Shown: positions 26,470 to 36,238, counted from the stretch's first letter. The stretch: DNA of 64,000 nucleotides from JACJVV01 sp047602755 (GCA_047602755.1 JBLKOM010000002.1:186001-250000); one strand, 5' to 3'. Numbers and translations are program-made. The notes: a model not told the origin generated them from the sequence alone.

Positions 26470-26816
26470 TCTGATCCTTTCCCCACATAAGTTATTCCAA
26501 GAAGAATCATTCCAATCCCAAAAATCTTAAAAAAATTTAAATTTTCATCTAAGAAATGCCATGATAACAATGTTACCCATATATAACTAGTTCCTAATAT
26601 TGGATATAAAGATGATACATCTCCCCCCTTAAATGATAGTATCATCAAAAGTGCACCAATCCCATAAAGTATTAATCCTGATATTAAAAAGAGATTGAAT
26701 ATCCCACTGATATTAAATTCAAGTTTTTCAGAACCAATTTTATAAAGAATTTGTGCTATGCTTATTAAGGCAGTACATACTATGATTAGGATTTTAGCCC
26801 ATTTTTCTGTCTTCAT
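26466..26816 (-). CDS. SMR/EamA-like small transporter subunit
   Basis: A 116-aa four-helix membrane protein, paralogue of the gene it overlaps by 4 bases. It has DVSSLYPILGTSYIWVTLLS and then FKIFGIGMILLGITYVG. It is the first gene of the three-gene run (two transporter halves and UMP kinase). The pair probably assembles as an antiparallel heterodimer. No dedicated neighbour points to the substrate. Confidence 0.8.
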   Translation of the reverse strand: MKTEKWAKILIIVCTALISIAQILYKIGSEKLEFNISGIFNLFLISGLILYGIGALLMILSFKGGDVSSLYPILGTSYIWVTLLSWHFLDENLNFFKIFGIGMILLGITYVGKGSE

Positions 26817-26891
26817 TTTACTTTTTATTATTATTCATATTGATTATTTTTAAAGTATACTATTAGGAACTTTATGCAAAATAGAAAAGTT

Positions 26892-26928
26892 ACTATTCTA
26901 AAGTGATAAAAAACGAAACATTTATATA
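26892..26928 (+). promoter_or_regulatory. promoter of the CGAAA/TATA class, copy D (weak dyad)
   Basis: AAGTGATAAAAAACGAAACATTTATATA spans the core of this promoter for the acidic protein at 26988: an AGT half-site, 9 bases, CGAAA, then TTTATATA. Only the right half of the ACT-N4-AGT dyad is in register here; an ACT lies three bases further out. A short hairpin TTAAG/CTTAA (26951-26966) in the leader holds AGGTGA in its loop. Confidence 0.45.
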
Positions 26929-26987
26929 CTAGTTATTTTAACTATTGTGATTAAGAGGTGACTTAACGTTATTAGGGGGTAATGATT

Positions 26988-27212
26988 ATGTCAGATGACG
27001 AATATTATGAAGAAGAAGTAGTATCTGAAGAAGAGCATGATGATATTGTTGAGACTGAAGAAGGTGATACAGTTACTGAAGGAGAAGCTCAGGAAGAATA
27101 TATCTATGATCAAGTTAAAGGTGGTCATGGAAAAAAACATATTTTAAGTGATCTTAACAAAAAAAGACTAGGAAAACACGAAATGGACGAAATGTTCTGC
27201 GATTGGTATTAA
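26988..27212 (+). CDS. small highly acidic protein
   Basis: A 74-aa protein. The first 45 residues are dominated by Glu and Asp (DDEYYEEEVVSEEEHDD), and the C-terminus HILSDLNKKRLGKHEMDEMF plus CDWY is basic then aromatic and looks like the conserved functional end. The frame also has an ATG at 26982, but AGGGGGT ends only one base before it. The ATG at 26988 has a correct 7-base spacing, so it is the start. It is first in a three-gene run with a GNAT protein (18-base gap) and a methyltransferase. Function unknown. Confidence 0.72.
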   Translation: MSDDEYYEEEVVSEEEHDDIVETEEGDTVTEGEAQEEYIYDQVKGGHGKKHILSDLNKKRLGKHEMDEMFCDWY

Positions 27213-27230
27213 TTATATTTATTTTTTATA

Positions 27231-27854
27231 ATGTTAGACGTTCAATTAGCAACATTGGATGATATTCCAGGAATTCAAGAATTATCATTACGACAACACT
27301 TATTATCAAATTCTAACAATTGGTTTGGTTTTGTTTTTTCTTTATTTTCTGAAAGAGAACTAAAAATAATGGTTGAGACAGGACTTACAAAAGTTTTAAA
27401 GTCTGATGATAATGTGGTTGGTTACATATTAGGGATTGATGATAATGCTTATTTTAATATTTATGGTATTGAATTACAAAAAGTTCTTGAAGAAAATTAT
27501 CATGTATCAAATCAAGGCAGAGTTGCGTATATAGCACAAGCTAACATTGATGGCTCATATAAATCTAAAATAGACACTCTAACAATACAACGTCAAATAA
27601 CATCAGATTTATTTGATACAGGGATTGATACTATCTATGCCACTGGTGCTTTACATCCTTTTAATCCACGAACATATTATATTCTCTCGAAATTAATGGG
27701 TTGGAATCGGAAAGGGTTTAATCATATTCGCTTTGATAAAATACCTTATGACATCGATGCTGAACAACTAGAGAGACTTGGTGGTTTATTATCACTAAGA
27801 TCGTCAAATCCAGATGGTGTAATATTTGGACTTTATGAAAAAAGAAAACCTTAA
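27231..27854 (+). CDS. GNAT-family acetyltransferase-like protein
   Basis: A 207-aa protein with a GNAT-like order: VQLATLDDIPGIQELSL opening, a central DDNVVGYILGIDDN strand pair, VAYIAQANIDGSYKSKIDTL in the acetyl-CoA region, and DTIYATGALHPFNPRTYYIL as the late helix-strand with a Tyr and Asn. The usual Q/R-x-x-G-x-G/A pyrophosphate loop is not well conserved. It may use a different acyl donor or be divergent. It sits between the acidic protein and a methyltransferase with gaps of 18 and 8 bases, so one transcript is likely. Confidence 0.65.
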   Translation: MLDVQLATLDDIPGIQELSLRQHLLSNSNNWFGFVFSLFSERELKIMVETGLTKVLKSDDNVVGYILGIDDNAYFNIYGIELQKVLEENYHVSNQGRVAYIAQANIDGSYKSKIDTLTIQRQITSDLFDTGIDTIYATGALHPFNPRTYYILSKLMGWNRKGFNHIRFDKIPYDIDAEQLERLGGLLSLRSSNPDGVIFGLYEKRKP

Positions 27855-27862
27855 CATCTAAA

Positions 27863-28429
27863 ATGATAGATTCTGATTTTATTCCAACTAGAGCAAAATA
27901 TTTTTTAGATTTATTATTAAAATATGTTGACCCAAATGTTCCAAAACCCTCTGATAATCCTATAACAATACTAAGTATTGGCTGTGGTTATTCAGGAGAA
28001 ACTTACGCTTTTCTAAGTTATTATGGTGATGTACCATTAGGAGAAAACAATCCGAATGTTAAATTATATGGAGTAGATATCAATTCAGATAATATTGCCA
28101 CATGTAAAGAGAAATATCAAATTTCTAACTGTAATTTTATAGATTCTGATGCAAGCAAATTATTACCTAATAAGATGTTTGATGTTGTTGCTTTTATTCA
28201 CCCACAGCCGAGTTATTGGAGTGATTTGGGAGTAATAGTGGATAATGCTTTTTCTTGTTTAAAGCCAAATGGTACTGCTATGGTTGTAACTCTTTTTGAG
28301 GATGAAATAAATTATTTTAGGAATTTGATGGGAGAACTTGATATTGTATACGAGGATGGGGTTGATATTCCAAACAATAATGGTTTAGTATATTCATATT
28401 TGTTATTAGCAAAAAAAGTTATGCCTTAA
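27863..28429 (+). CDS. class I SAM-dependent methyltransferase
   Basis: A 188-aa protein with motif I ILSIGCGYSGETYAFL, acidic residue in LYGVDINSDNIATCKEKY, and FIDSDASKLLPNKMFDVVAF as the motif II/III region. HPQPSYWSDL takes the place of the usual catalytic-loop motif. Substrate unknown. The last gene of the acidic-protein operon; its final 11 bases overlap the convergent rfcL gene. Confidence 0.78.
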   Translation: MIDSDFIPTRAKYFLDLLLKYVDPNVPKPSDNPITILSIGCGYSGETYAFLSYYGDVPLGENNPNVKLYGVDINSDNIATCKEKYQISNCNFIDSDASKLLPNKMFDVVAFIHPQPSYWSDLGVIVDNAFSCLKPNGTAMVVTLFEDEINYFRNLMGELDIVYEDGVDIPNNNGLVYSYLLLAKKVMP

Positions 28430-29630
28430 GCCATTCTATCTCTTCTTTTTCAAGTCCAAATTCTTCAGAAAACATTTTTTCATATTTTTTTTCTTTTGAC
28501 ATAACTTGTAAATATGGAATTACATCTTTAATAATTCTTTTAGAACTAGTATGTATTAATGGAGCAATTTTTTCAGCAATAGCTTTTCTTTTCATATATT
28601 TCATATTTGCTTGCCATATCTTAAGTATTCTCCCAGGAGGACCATATTTAATGAATTTTTTATACTTTTCATCTTTTGCTAACGCTACTCCTCCACTATA
28701 TAATGCGTAAATATAAACCAATAATCTCCAATATTGCCATCTTCTTATTCTTCCTTTGTATACATCTGCTTTTGATAATCTATCAAATGCATTCGCTATA
28801 TCTCTTCCTTCATATTCTTTAGGAATATTCTCTTCAAGCCATAACCCTATTGTATCTATATCTTCATCAACATTTTCAAATGCATCTTTTGCAACATCAA
28901 TATTAGTTGTTTTCATTACTTTTAAGACTGCATTTACTAAACTTTCAGTTCTGTTTCTTTCATTTTCTGTTAGTTCTTCAACTGATTTTGTTGTAAGTTT
29001 ATTCTGCCCAGAATTTGTAAGTGTTTGTATATCATTAATTGCAGCTCGCATATCACCACCAGAAGTTCTTGCAATTGCCTTAATTGCATCTTCTTCATAT
29101 TCACATTTTTCTTTTTCTAATATTTTTGTTAATTTATTTGCTATTGTTCTATAATCTAATGTGTGAAATTCTATTAGAATACTTTTTTTTCTTAGACTTG
29201 CTAATTTTTGATTGTATGGGTCATTCATCGTACATACTATTGGAAAAGTACTATTTGAAATTATTTTGATTAAAGTTTGAACTGCTCCTCTATCTTTTGT
29301 TCCTGATAATCCATCAAGTTCATCAATAAGTATTAATTTACCTTTAAAAAAAAGTGATCTTTGTTTTAATGCAGTTCCAATGAATGCTTCAATTTTGTCA
29401 CTATTTCTAAAATCAGATGCATTCATTTCAACTAGTTCTAATTCTAATTCGTTTGCTAATGCGATTATTGAAGAAGTTTTTCCATTTCCAATCCCACCAT
29501 AAACCATTGCACTTTTATTCTTTTGTAAATTATATTTTATTACAAATTCTTTTATTTGATCTATAGCTTTATCTTGCCCAAAAACTTCTTTAGTATTTTT
29601 TGGTAGATATTTTAATATCCATGGTTTCAT
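28419..29630 (-). CDS. rfcL: replication factor C large subunit (clamp loader)
   Basis: A 403-aa archaeal RfcL that opens and loads PCNA (gene at 5.2 kb) onto DNA. AAA+ motifs: Walker A YGGIGNGKTSS near residues 44-54, Walker B LILIDELDGL near 103, sensor 1 IVCTMNDPYNQ near 136. The arginine/sensor 2 region SGGDMRAAINDIQ is near 190. The collar domain follows, but the protein stops at DDDK-free EEIEWLKA. The long charged C-terminal tail and PIP box of many archaeal RfcL proteins are absent. Start context and length otherwise normal. Confidence 0.95.
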   Translation of the reverse strand: MKPWILKYLPKNTKEVFGQDKAIDQIKEFVIKYNLQKNKSAMVYGGIGNGKTSSIIALANELELELVEMNASDFRNSDKIEAFIGTALKQRSLFFKGKLILIDELDGLSGTKDRGAVQTLIKIISNSTFPIVCTMNDPYNQKLASLRKKSILIEFHTLDYRTIANKLTKILEKEKCEYEEDAIKAIARTSGGDMRAAINDIQTLTNSGQNKLTTKSVEELTENERNRTESLVNAVLKVMKTTNIDVAKDAFENVDEDIDTIGLWLEENIPKEYEGRDIANAFDRLSKADVYKGRIRRWQYWRLLVYIYALYSGGVALAKDEKYKKFIKYGPPGRILKIWQANMKYMKRKAIAEKIAPLIHTSSKRIIKDVIPYLQVMSKEKKYEKMFSEEFGLEKEEIEWLKA

Positions 29631-29834
29631 CTAAAATAATTATTACTTATAGTTAATAAGATTATCTGTTATTTTTTGATTATTTTAAAAGAAACTCAAG
29701 TTATTTCATATTAAATAAATATTCATTTTTTCTTAGAATTGTATTAAAAAATCTTAAATCTATACTAAATCTATATTAAATTTGTATTAATTAAGGGTTA
29801 AATATATAAAAAACATGCTACTCAACAATTTTTA

Positions 29835-32258
29835 ATGGAATTAGCAGCAAAATATGATCCAAAAGAAGCAGAATTACGCTGGCAAGAGTATTGGATAGAA
29901 AAAGGTATATTCAAATTTGATCCTGATAGTAAAAAACCAATATTCTCTGTAGATACACCTCCACCAACTGTAAGTGGAAAAATGCATATTGGTCATGCAT
30001 TCTCATTTTCTCAACAAGATTTTATTGTTCGGTATAAAAGAATGAAAGGTCACAATATATTTTGTCCTTTCGGTACTGATGATAATGGTCTTGCAACTGA
30101 AAGACTTATTGAGAAGATGAAAGGTGTTAAAGGAACTAGAATGTCACGAGATGATTTTAAAAAATTATGTCTAGACACATTAGAAACCGAATTAAGACCA
30201 AAATATATCTCAGATTGGAAAAGAATTGGAATGAGCTGTGATTGGGATATTTTTTATACCACAATTAATGATCATTCTATTAAAATTTCTCAGCAAGCAT
30301 TTCTTGATTTAGTAAAAAAGGAACGTGTGTATAGAAAAGAAGCACCTGTTATGTGGGACACTATTCTTCAAACAGCTTTATCACAAGTTGAACTTGTTGA
30401 TGAAGAAAAAGAATCTTATTTTAATGATATTATTTTTACAGTTTCAGATGAAAAAGCAGAAAAATTAACAATCGCTACAACACGACCAGAATTATTACCT
30501 GCATGTGTTGCAGTATTTTTTCATCCAACAGACTCAAGATATTTGCATCTTAAAGGAAAATTTGCAAAAGTTCCTGTTTTTGGTTTTGATGTCCCAATAT
30601 TAGAAGATGAACGTGCAGATCCAGAAAAAGGAACAGGAATTGTAATGTGTTGTACATATGGTGATCAAACAGATATTGAATGGCAAAAAGCGCATAATCT
30701 TCCAATCAAACAAGCAATAACTGCAGACGGTAAAATGACTGATATTTGTGATAAATATCAAGGAATGACTATAAATGAAGCAAGAAAAGCTATAATTGAA
30801 GATATGAAAAACTCAGGTGAACTAATTAATCAAATTAAAATAAAGCACGCAGTAAATGTTGGTGAAAGAAGTGGTGCTGAAGTTGAATTCTTAAACACAA
30901 AACAATGGTTTATTAGATATCTAGATCTTAAAGATACTTTTCTTCAACGGGGCCAAGAATTAAATTGGTATCCTGAGCATATGCGAAATAGATATGAAAA
31001 TTGGATAAAAGGACTTCAATGGGATTGGTGTATTTCACGCCAACGTTTTTCAGGAGTTCCTTTCCCTGTATGGTATGATAAAAAAACAGGTGAAGCAATT
31101 TTTGCAGATGAAAAACAACTTCCAGTTGATCCATTAAATGATTTACCTGAAGGTTATTCAAAAGATGATGTAATTCCTGAAACTGATATTATGGATACAT
31201 GGGCTACTTCATCTTTAACACCTCATCTTGCTGCAGATTTATTTAAAGATCATGAGGTGTATAAAAAATTATTACCTATGTCTTTACGCCCTCAAGCGCA
31301 TGATATTATTACATTCTGGTTATTTAATACTGTTGTAAGAAGTCACTTACATAGAAATGAGTTACCATGGAAAGATGTTATGATTTCAGGTTGGGCATTA
31401 GATCCTCATGGTAAAAAAATGTCAAAAAGTAAAGGAAATGTAGTAGAACCTCAAGCAATGATTGAAAAATATAGCGCTGATGCTTTACGTTTTTGGGCTG
31501 CATCATCTAGTCTAGGAGAAGATTTACCTTTCCAAGATAAAGAATTATTAACAGGACAAAAAATGGTTACAAAATTATGGAATGCAAGTAAATTTACAAT
31601 TATGCATTTAACTGATTATGAACCAATATCTAATAACGAAAATTTAGAAATAATGGATAAATGGTTATTATCAAAACTTCAAAGAATAATAAAAACAGTT
31701 ACTTCTGCTATAGAAAGATATGAGTTTTCTAGAATTAAGATTGATGTTGAGAAATTTTTCTGGCAAAATTTTTGTGATAATTATCTTGAAATTTGTAAAG
31801 ATAGAATTTATAACCCTGATAGACGTGGTAGTACAGAACGTCTTTCAGCTCAATTTACATTATATAATACTTTACTTTCATTATTAAAAATGTTAGCTCC
31901 TGTTACACCGTTTATTACTGAAGAAATATATCATTTATATTTTAAAGAAAAGCTTAATATTGAATCTATTCATATTACTTCTTGGCCTGAATATGATGAT
32001 AAATTAGTTGATGAATCTGCAGAAATGGCAGGAGATTTATTTGTTAATGTTTTACAAAAAGTACGTCGTTCAAAATCTGAAGCAAAAAAAAGTTTAAAAG
32101 AACCAATTAGCGAATTGATAATAGAGGGTAAAATATCTCCTGATTTATTTCTAAAAGTTGAAGATGATTTACGCTCATCAACCCATGCTGAAAAGATTTT
32201 TTATAAACAATTATCTGATAAAAGTGATGTAGATTATATTTGTGATATTAAATTCTGA
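29835..32258 (+). CDS. valS: valyl-tRNA synthetase
   Basis: An 807-aa class Ia synthetase charging tRNA-Val. The HIGH motif (HIGHAFS, residues 51-57) and KMSKSKGN near residue 529 are intact. The editing CP1 domain has LTIATTRPELLPACVAVFF near 215 and DDNGLATERL before it. The anticodon-binding domain ends around residue 720, and a final 85 residues give a short C-terminal helical region. ValRS rather than IleRS is indicated by the editing-domain and catalytic-domain spacing. The ATG is about 25 bases downstream of AAATATATAAAAAAC. Complete gene. Confidence 0.95.
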   Translation: MELAAKYDPKEAELRWQEYWIEKGIFKFDPDSKKPIFSVDTPPPTVSGKMHIGHAFSFSQQDFIVRYKRMKGHNIFCPFGTDDNGLATERLIEKMKGVKGTRMSRDDFKKLCLDTLETELRPKYISDWKRIGMSCDWDIFYTTINDHSIKISQQAFLDLVKKERVYRKEAPVMWDTILQTALSQVELVDEEKESYFNDIIFTVSDEKAEKLTIATTRPELLPACVAVFFHPTDSRYLHLKGKFAKVPVFGFDVPILEDERADPEKGTGIVMCCTYGDQTDIEWQKAHNLPIKQAITADGKMTDICDKYQGMTINEARKAIIEDMKNSGELINQIKIKHAVNVGERSGAEVEFLNTKQWFIRYLDLKDTFLQRGQELNWYPEHMRNRYENWIKGLQWDWCISRQRFSGVPFPVWYDKKTGEAIFADEKQLPVDPLNDLPEGYSKDDVIPETDIMDTWATSSLTPHLAADLFKDHEVYKKLLPMSLRPQAHDIITFWLFNTVVRSHLHRNELPWKDVMISGWALDPHGKKMSKSKGNVVEPQAMIEKYSADALRFWAASSSLGEDLPFQDKELLTGQKMVTKLWNASKFTIMHLTDYEPISNNENLEIMDKWLLSKLQRIIKTVTSAIERYEFSRIKIDVEKFFWQNFCDNYLEICKDRIYNPDRRGSTERLSAQFTLYNTLLSLLKMLAPVTPFITEEIYHLYFKEKLNIESIHITSWPEYDDKLVDESAEMAGDLFVNVLQKVRRSKSEAKKSLKEPISELIIEGKISPDLFLKVEDDLRSSTHAEKIFYKQLSDKSDVDYICDIKF

Positions 32259-32441
32259 TTATTTACTATGCTTTATAATACTTAATTTATTATAATCTAC
32301 CAATAATATTTATAAATTATAATACTTATATTATAATAAAGATGGATGTTAATATAAAAATAAGATATTTTAAAGTATTTTATGATTTTTTATTTGATAA
32401 TAGTATAATATTATTTCATCTTTTTTCAGGGGGTGCTTTTT

Positions 32442-33422
32442 TTGAGTAAAAGGTCCCAATTAACATTATTTATGATGAGTGCTATTATTATTTTAGTGGT
32501 TTTTGCTATATTCTTTTTTGCATCAGCTGGTACAGTTTCTTTAACATTTCTAAGACAGCCTCAACATCCTGTTAAATTTTATGTTGAAGAATGTATGAAA
32601 TTTAATTTAATTGATGCTACTGAGATACTAACTTCGCAAGGAGGTTTTATTTATGAATTTGAACCTAATCTTACTACAACAAAAAGAATGTTTGCATATT
32701 CAATTAAAGACAATATTAATACTTCTCCAAGTATTCCTTTTATGGAACGAGAAATTGCACTTTTTATTGAGAATAATATTGATGAATGTATTGAAAACTC
32801 ATCGTATTATATCACTACATCAGGTTCACCAAGTGCAATAGTTACTATATTTCCAGAATCTATTTTTGCAGAACTCCACTATGAAATAATTACTCCTGTT
32901 GGTGATGTAAATATGTCTTTTCTAGAATTTGGAATTAGACATGCAATCCCCTTGGGAAGAATGATTGAATTACGTGATGTTATTATAAAAGATTTATTAG
33001 ATTATCCTAATTTAATGCTTTTAGATAAACTATATGATACAGATTTTGAAATGATTATAAATCCCTATACTGGTCGTATAAAAGTAATTGATATGATAAA
33101 TACTTCTGCACGTTTACGTAATAATCCTTTAACATTTTCTTTTGCAATGCATGACTTACATTCTTTTCCTGATAAATTAGATTTTACTTTTTTTCCAGAT
33201 GATATTGTTGCAACAGTAGGTGTTCCAATGACATTATATGTAGGTTGTAGTAGAGATTGTAATTTTTATGATAATACTATTCTATTTAATATTAATCATC
33301 AAAATGGTATTATACGTTATATACCTGATGCTTTAGATGTTGGAATATATAACATAACAATAACTGCAAGAGATAAAACTTACACAATCTCTAAAAGTTT
33401 TCAATTAACGGTGACAGCATGA
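32442..33422 (+). CDS. secreted/anchored protein with pilin-like N-terminus
   Basis: About 326 aa. MSKRSQLTLFMMSAIIILVV and the following FAIFFFASAG is a basic stretch, a Q-L-T-L-F segment and a hydrophobic helix, similar to archaeal class III (prepilin-type) signal sequences but without the conserved Glu5. The rest is an extracellular beta-rich domain with two Cys (CSRDCNFYD), ending in a cadherin/Ig-like strand region. A frame starting at GTG 32433 is less likely: AGGGGGTG has correct spacing to TTG 32442. It overlaps the next gene by 4 bases (ATGA), so the two are coupled. Possible pilin or pseudopilin. Confidence 0.7.
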   Translation: MSKRSQLTLFMMSAIIILVVFAIFFFASAGTVSLTFLRQPQHPVKFYVEECMKFNLIDATEILTSQGGFIYEFEPNLTTTKRMFAYSIKDNINTSPSIPFMEREIALFIENNIDECIENSSYYITTSGSPSAIVTIFPESIFAELHYEIITPVGDVNMSFLEFGIRHAIPLGRMIELRDVIIKDLLDYPNLMLLDKLYDTDFEMIINPYTGRIKVIDMINTSARLRNNPLTFSFAMHDLHSFPDKLDFTFFPDDIVATVGVPMTLYVGCSRDCNFYDNTILFNINHQNGIIRYIPDALDVGIYNITITARDKTYTISKSFQLTVTA

Positions 33423-36238
33423 AAATTAAATATCTGTTTCATATAATTATATTTATAATATTTTTTTTAAACGTATATGCTGAAGGAATTTCTAATTGGA
33501 ATAGCATGAGTGAACCTGAAAGAATAGATGCTGCATTTGAAAATCCAAGCCAACTATCTGATGCACAATTAGACGAACTATGGCCAACATTAGGATCTGA
33601 TCGAAAAGCAGATTTATTTAATATGCTAGATTATCCTAAGCAAAGAGATATAATAAAAGACAAACAAGTTGTAGATGAATGTCATAAATGTGTTGAAGAC
33701 TATATGTCTAATAGTAATGATTTATTATCTGAAATGAATGATCCTGAATTAGAAGATACTTTTAAAGAATTTTTTTCGAATAGAAATAATTTAATATTTA
33801 ATCCTAATCGCGATACCTTTATTCAATCAAGAACTCCAGGTAATATACGAGTAGAGAGCCAATATACAGGTGGATTTCCTTTTGGTTCTCCAGCTGACTT
33901 GGCTTATGATCCAAATACAGATACATTACAAATAGGATCAAGAGGACCAGATGGAGATCATTTTGTAATTTTAAATTTAGGTTCTTTAAATTCAGAATCA
34001 GGCGTATCTTCGATTAATTTAATTACAAATGATTATTCATCGCCTCAAGGAAATCTTTTTTCATCTGGTTTGCAAGTAATTGATATTAATGGTGAACCAA
34101 TTAATATTGGTAGTACTGGTACTAATACTGTTACTTTCTTACCAACACAATCAGGTGAAAGTATTAGAATTGATTCAAATGGCGAGAGTGTTGGTATTAC
34201 TGCTACTGGTGAGTCAAATGTAAACATAAATGGTAATCAAGTTACTATTGCAGGAAATGCACAAGCTAATTATGGTACAACAAATTCACGTATTAGAACA
34301 GATGAACTTGTAAGATTTGATGCTGATCGTAGTTATAGAGTATCAGATGGAGTAGTAAATTGGTATGATAATGAAGGTAATTTTATTGGTACTACTCCTT
34401 CTCTTGCTCATATTCCTCCTGAGGTTCCTAATCCAACACCTACTCCTGACCCAATACCTTTACCCGATACTACTCCTGATCCAACACCTACTTCAGACCC
34501 AACACCTACTCCCGATACTACTCCAGACCCAACACCTTCTCCTGATACTACTCCTGATCCAACACCTACTCCAGACCAAACACCTTCTCCCGATACTACT
34601 CCTGATCCAGATGGAGATATTATACCAGACTCTGATCCATCAATTGATCCAGATACAACTTCAAATGAAGAAGGTTCTACAGAGCAAGATGTTCCTGAGA
34701 ATTGTTTTCTAGGCCGTGATGGAAGAATTATTTGTCCAACAGGTGGTGCACCAGAAACTTCTTTTGAACGAGATGATTATACTCCATGGTCAACATTAGA
34801 TACTTCAACAAGTTCTCTTTTTGGGCAAGGACCAGTAGCATCTGATGTATTTAATCCACTATCACCAACATCAACAGGTGGTATACAATATAATCTTCAA
34901 AATCGTGATAGTGATTTTATAATAACAAATAATGGTGAATCAATATCATCAAATGATGCAACTCTTACTTTTTATGGGACTGATGACGATGGAACTGTTA
35001 GGACCTTTAGTGGTAATATTGATTTAATTAATTATGAGGATGAAAATGGTGATTCTTTTATTCTTGTAGAATTAGGTCCTCCAACAAATTCTCAAGGACA
35101 AATTGTCCCTGGTTCTGTTTCACGTTATAGTTCAACAGATCCAAATTCTATAAATTCTTTAAATCCTGCTAATCTTCCAGAGGGAGTTATTGAAAATGGA
35201 GTTTTTACAACAAATGTTCCAGGTAGTATGACTTTTATTTTTAGAAATGATAATGGTAGAACATCATTAGTATCTGTTGAATCAGATATACCAGAAGGTA
35301 CATCAATAAATAATAAAGGTGGTTTTTGTTGGGGTGTATTTGGAGAGTGTGTTTTTGGCCAAAGATGGGAAGCTTTATTTATTGCAGAATCAGAGATACA
35401 GAATCTAAATCCGATAACTGGCCAAGCTATTAGTCAAATAACAGGATATTCGATTCTTAACCCAAGTCCAACTACAAATGAACATGTTCGTAAGATCAAA
35501 TTAAAATCACGAGATGCTGAATATCTTAAAATGGCAAAAAATTATACTGTTCAATCAAGTAACTATGGTGTTTTTTCTGAAAAAATAATCTGTTTCATAA
35601 ATTGTCATGATTTGATTGATAATAATAATATATATGTTAGAAGTGATGATCTTGGTATAGTATCAGTTGGTAAATTAGGTGGTATCTTTATCGATTATGC
35701 GGGTAATTCCAGAGAAGTTTTTGATGATAACTATTTACTACTTACAAAAGATTCAGATTATGAATATACATCTAATTTTAATTCAATTTATCATAATTTT
35801 ATAACTAAAAATCAAGAAAATGATTTATTATTTAGACTAAATCGTGAAGCAAAAAGAGATTTAGCAACTTATGAATCTCTACGTCAACATCAAGAATTAT
35901 ATTATCAAAATGCAAAACCAGCTTCTTTTACAAATCTTAATGATAAGATAATTTTTGTAACTGAGGATTTAGAAGGTTATACAGATTTAAATTTCTTTAC
36001 ATATATTGTTAATGGCCAAAGAAAACTTGTTCTTAATAGGCAATCTTACAATAATATGATTGAATTAAATTTAAGAGAAGATATATCCATACCTGTTGAT
36101 ACATTTGTTTTGATTGATGCAGTTATTAATTATAATGTAGAAAGAGATTTATCAATTAGTCCACGTGTTTATGGAAATCGTATATTTTTTAGAAATCCAG
36201 ATGAAGTCAAACAAGATTATGGAGAAATCATTATCTGA
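33419..36238 (+). CDS. large secreted protein with Pro-Thr linker
   Basis: A 939-aa exported protein with signal peptide (residues 1-22, ending NVYAEG). Residues about 25-330 are beta-rich with strings such as GSTGTNTVTFLPTQSGES. Residues about 337-400 are a Pro/Thr/Asp repeat (TPDPTPTPDTTPDPTPS pattern), an extended cell-surface linker. A C-terminal part of about 540 residues contains several Asn/Gly-rich segments and a Cys pair in CFINCHD. No catalytic motif seen and no C-terminal anchor, so it may be secreted or held by the upstream pilin-like protein. It starts on the ATGA stop/start overlap with that gene. Function unknown. Confidence 0.75.
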   Translation: MKIKYLFHIIIFIIFFLNVYAEGISNWNSMSEPERIDAAFENPSQLSDAQLDELWPTLGSDRKADLFNMLDYPKQRDIIKDKQVVDECHKCVEDYMSNSNDLLSEMNDPELEDTFKEFFSNRNNLIFNPNRDTFIQSRTPGNIRVESQYTGGFPFGSPADLAYDPNTDTLQIGSRGPDGDHFVILNLGSLNSESGVSSINLITNDYSSPQGNLFSSGLQVIDINGEPINIGSTGTNTVTFLPTQSGESIRIDSNGESVGITATGESNVNINGNQVTIAGNAQANYGTTNSRIRTDELVRFDADRSYRVSDGVVNWYDNEGNFIGTTPSLAHIPPEVPNPTPTPDPIPLPDTTPDPTPTSDPTPTPDTTPDPTPSPDTTPDPTPTPDQTPSPDTTPDPDGDIIPDSDPSIDPDTTSNEEGSTEQDVPENCFLGRDGRIICPTGGAPETSFERDDYTPWSTLDTSTSSLFGQGPVASDVFNPLSPTSTGGIQYNLQNRDSDFIITNNGESISSNDATLTFYGTDDDGTVRTFSGNIDLINYEDENGDSFILVELGPPTNSQGQIVPGSVSRYSSTDPNSINSLNPANLPEGVIENGVFTTNVPGSMTFIFRNDNGRTSLVSVESDIPEGTSINNKGGFCWGVFGECVFGQRWEALFIAESEIQNLNPITGQAISQITGYSILNPSPTTNEHVRKIKLKSRDAEYLKMAKNYTVQSSNYGVFSEKIICFINCHDLIDNNNIYVRSDDLGIVSVGKLGGIFIDYAGNSREVFDDNYLLLTKDSDYEYTSNFNSIYHNFITKNQENDLLFRLNREAKRDLATYESLRQHQELYYQNAKPASFTNLNDKIIFVTEDLEGYTDLNFFTYIVNGQRKLVLNRQSYNNMIELNLREDISIPVDTFVLIDAVINYNVERDLSISPRVYGNRIFFRNPDEVKQDYGEIII

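Noticed and set aside
32342..32449. 35-codon frame MDVNIKIRYFKVFYDFLFDN... ahead of the pilin-like gene
   Set aside because: It has no Shine-Dalgarno and runs through the AGGGGGTG and TTG start of the next gene; composition is typical of A+T-rich noncoding sequence.
33861..34330. Possible enzyme (glycosidase or protease) domain in the 939-aa protein
   Set aside because: No catalytic motif visible; beta-rich, low-complexity character only.
34365..34712. 115-codon frame over the Pro-Thr linker of the 939-aa gene (Leu/Ile-rich)
   Set aside because: Arises from reading the repetitive CCA/ACT-rich linker in another frame; hydrophobic low-complexity product, no start signal.
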